Source: Flavobacterium marginilacus (GTDB lineage Bacteria; Bacteroidota; Bacteroidia; Flavobacteriales; Flavobacteriaceae). Taken from it: 64,000 nucleotides of DNA. The DNA lies in assembly GCF_026870155.1 (NCBI RefSeq), contig NZ_CP113975.1:2604001-2668000 (forward strand), in the 5' to 3' direction. This document shows, in pieces, positions 62,802 to 64,000 of this stretch (position 1 is the stretch's first letter; each line of letters opens with the position of its first letter). A program made the position numbers and the translations under genes. Below the pieces are notes generated by a model, which saw nothing but the letters and a program-made list of their open reading frames with translations, searched no databases and was not told the DNA's origin.

Positions 62802-64000
62802 ATGTCAGCACCTTTTTTTAGAAAATCGGCATTAGAGAAACTTTCTACTCCAGAAAAACTAGATCAATTGATTAAGGTTACTGGCACAAAAGCCTGGATA
62901 GCTCTAATTACAATTGCGGTCGCAATTTTTACAGCATTAATATGGTCATTTATGGGTACCGTAAAAACAAAATTAGATGTAGTTGGGGTTGTATTAGGTG
63001 GTGACGTTCATGAGGTAGTAGCTACTGCACAAGGACAATTAGTGGAGTTAAAAGCAGCTATCGGTAATAAAGTCAAAAAAGGAGATATTATAGCTACAAT
63101 ACGACAACCGGAACTATTTCAGCAAATAGAAGATGCAAAAGTGATATTGTCAGACAGAAAATTTGAAATGGAAAAGTTATTGTCTTACGGAAATCAAGGT
63201 GCTCAATTACAAGGTAAAATAATTATTCAGTCACGCATAAGTGTTACAGGCGAAATCGAATCAGAAAAAAAGAAGATCGTATTTCTGAATAATCAATTGG
63301 AATCAGAGAATGTACTACTTGAAAAAAGTTTAATAACTAAATCGCAAGTTGCAAATACAAAACAGCAGATTGAGGCTTCAAAAAACACAATCGAAAGATT
63401 AAAAGGACAAATCGCAGAAACATCCCGTCAACAAAATGATTTGATATTTGATATACAGCAGAAAGTTACATTACAAAGACAGAGAATTGCAGAAGCTGAA
63501 AGAAATCTTCAGTTTTTAACTGAAAAATATGACAATCAAAGAAATGTGAAAAGTCCTTATGATGGAGAAGTAGTTGAAGTTTTAACCGATGCTGGAATTG
63601 TAGTATCAGCTGGATCTCCATTATTTAAACTTAAGAATACATTTAACACAAAACAGTCACAGCTAAGAGGAATTCTATATATTCCTTCAAAAGATGGAAA
63701 AAAAATTAAAAAAGGAATGGAAGCTTTAATTGTTCCTTCGACTGTGCAGCCTGAAGAATATGGTTTTATAAAAGGGAAAGTAACTTATGTGTCTGATTTT
63801 CCGATAACCCAGCAAGGAATGCTAACCTCTGTTAAAAATGATCAGCTTACAAAGCAGCTTTTAGTAGGTGGCCCTTTGTTTGAAGTTTATGTCGATTTTG
63901 AAAAGGACCCTGTATCGTATAGTGGTTATAAATGGACTTCTGCTAAAGGACCCGATATTTTTCTGAAAGAAGGGACATCATGTTTGGGTAAAATTACTAT
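62802..64000 (+). CDS. NHLM-type HlyD-family secretion adaptor (runs off window)
   Basis: At least 399 residues, no stop before 64000. The start FFRKSALEKLSTPEKLDQLIKVTG followed by one membrane helix (~30-50, AWIALITIAVAIFTALIWSF) is the signature of the NHLM bacteriocin secretion protein (TIGR03794-type HlyD). Then a lipoyl-like barrel (GQLVELKAAIGNKVKKGDIIA), a long coiled coil (~110-225) and beta domains (SPYDGEVVEVLTDAGIVVSAGSPLF). It bridges the inner-membrane ABC transporter, expected just downstream, and the TolC channel. Confidence 0.9.
   Translation, partial: MSAPFFRKSALEKLSTPEKLDQLIKVTGTKAWIALITIAVAIFTALIWSFMGTVKTKLDVVGVVLGGDVHEVVATAQGQLVELKAAIGNKVKKGDIIATIRQPELFQQIEDAKVILSDRKFEMEKLLSYGNQGAQLQGKIIIQSRISVTGEIESEKKKIVFLNNQLESENVLLEKSLITKSQVANTKQQIEASKNTIERLKGQIAETSRQQNDLIFDIQQKVTLQRQRIAEAERNLQFLTEKYDNQRNVKSPYDGEVVEVLTDAGIVVSAGSPLFKLKNTFNTKQSQLRGILYIPSKDGKKIKKGMEALIVPSTVQPEEYGFIKGKVTYVSDFPITQQGMLTSVKNDQLTKQLLVGGPLFEVYVDFEKDPVSYSGYKWTSAKGPDIFLKEGTSCLGKIT

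Overview
The window reads as a chromosomal piece of a Flavobacterium-like Bacteroidota. It is AT-rich, several genes have TAnnTTTG -7 promoter elements, the lpxD / lpxC-fabZ fusion / lpxA / efp / sucD block is typical of the phylum, and the mobile elements and secreted-protein signals fit. No rRNA or tRNA was recognised.

Layout. (1) About 1-9950: an accessory region holding a cassette array without an integrase in view. Four attC-like palindromic sites (ends at 108, 830, 5276, 5998) obey the integron rule that each cassette's first bases are complementary to the R'' box of its own attC. Cassettes carry a secreted protein, a four-gene AraC / NmrA / DUF1772 / cytochrome c module broken by an IS982-family element, a pair of small genes and a membrane protein. 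Group II introns (one ORF-less and apparently full length, two remnants) sit on the minus strand exactly inside R'' boxes. An ABC exporter pair ends the region. (2) 9984-13539: SGNH esterase, Bcr/CflA-type drug transporter, and a fructokinase-like pseudogene with an internal deletion. (3) 13581-20290: a 6.7 kb prophage between two dif-like sites, with all genes on the minus strand. It encodes a replication initiator, a lysin/structural protein of the RNNNPGN type and several small membrane proteins, but no visible packaging or Zot ATPase, so it looks like a small tailless ssDNA phage. (4) 20430-22211 and 33818-35599: two near-identical IS1182-family copies with terminator hairpins at both ends. 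(5) 22350-32229: a glycogen operon on the minus strand (glgA, glgC, glgE, maltokinase, glgB, MFS), followed by an alpha/beta hydrolase and msrB on the plus strand. (6) 35626-45360: housekeeping genes on the minus strand (sucD, NTF2-like, lpxD2, efp, lpxA, lpxC-fabZ, lpxD, HD hydrolase, GntR regulator).

(7) 46388-64000 (open at the right edge): a RiPP locus, the most interesting part. Five precursors with nitrile-hydratase-like (NHLP/proteusin) leaders end in a GG site. Three are near-identical tandem copies with a core ending SNGCICIITW, and two have cores without cysteine. The only modifying enzyme in view is a 490-residue LanM-type dehydratase with its catalytic residues intact but no LanC-like cyclase domain. 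Around it are a membrane TPR-adenylate cyclase, a bacteriocin-associated cyclic-nucleotide-binding protein, a secreted S9 peptidase, a TPR lipoprotein histidine kinase with a LuxR-type regulator, a small AraC-type regulator, a TolC-like channel and an NHLM-type HlyD adaptor that runs off the window.

A working model: the two-component system and/or AraC protein switch on the locus through shared intergenic motifs, the dehydratase converts Ser/Thr of the cores to dehydro residues, and the NHLM/TolC machinery exports the product. cAMP from the cyclase may be sensed by the small cNMP-binding protein. The family assignments are read from the sequence; the model is inference.
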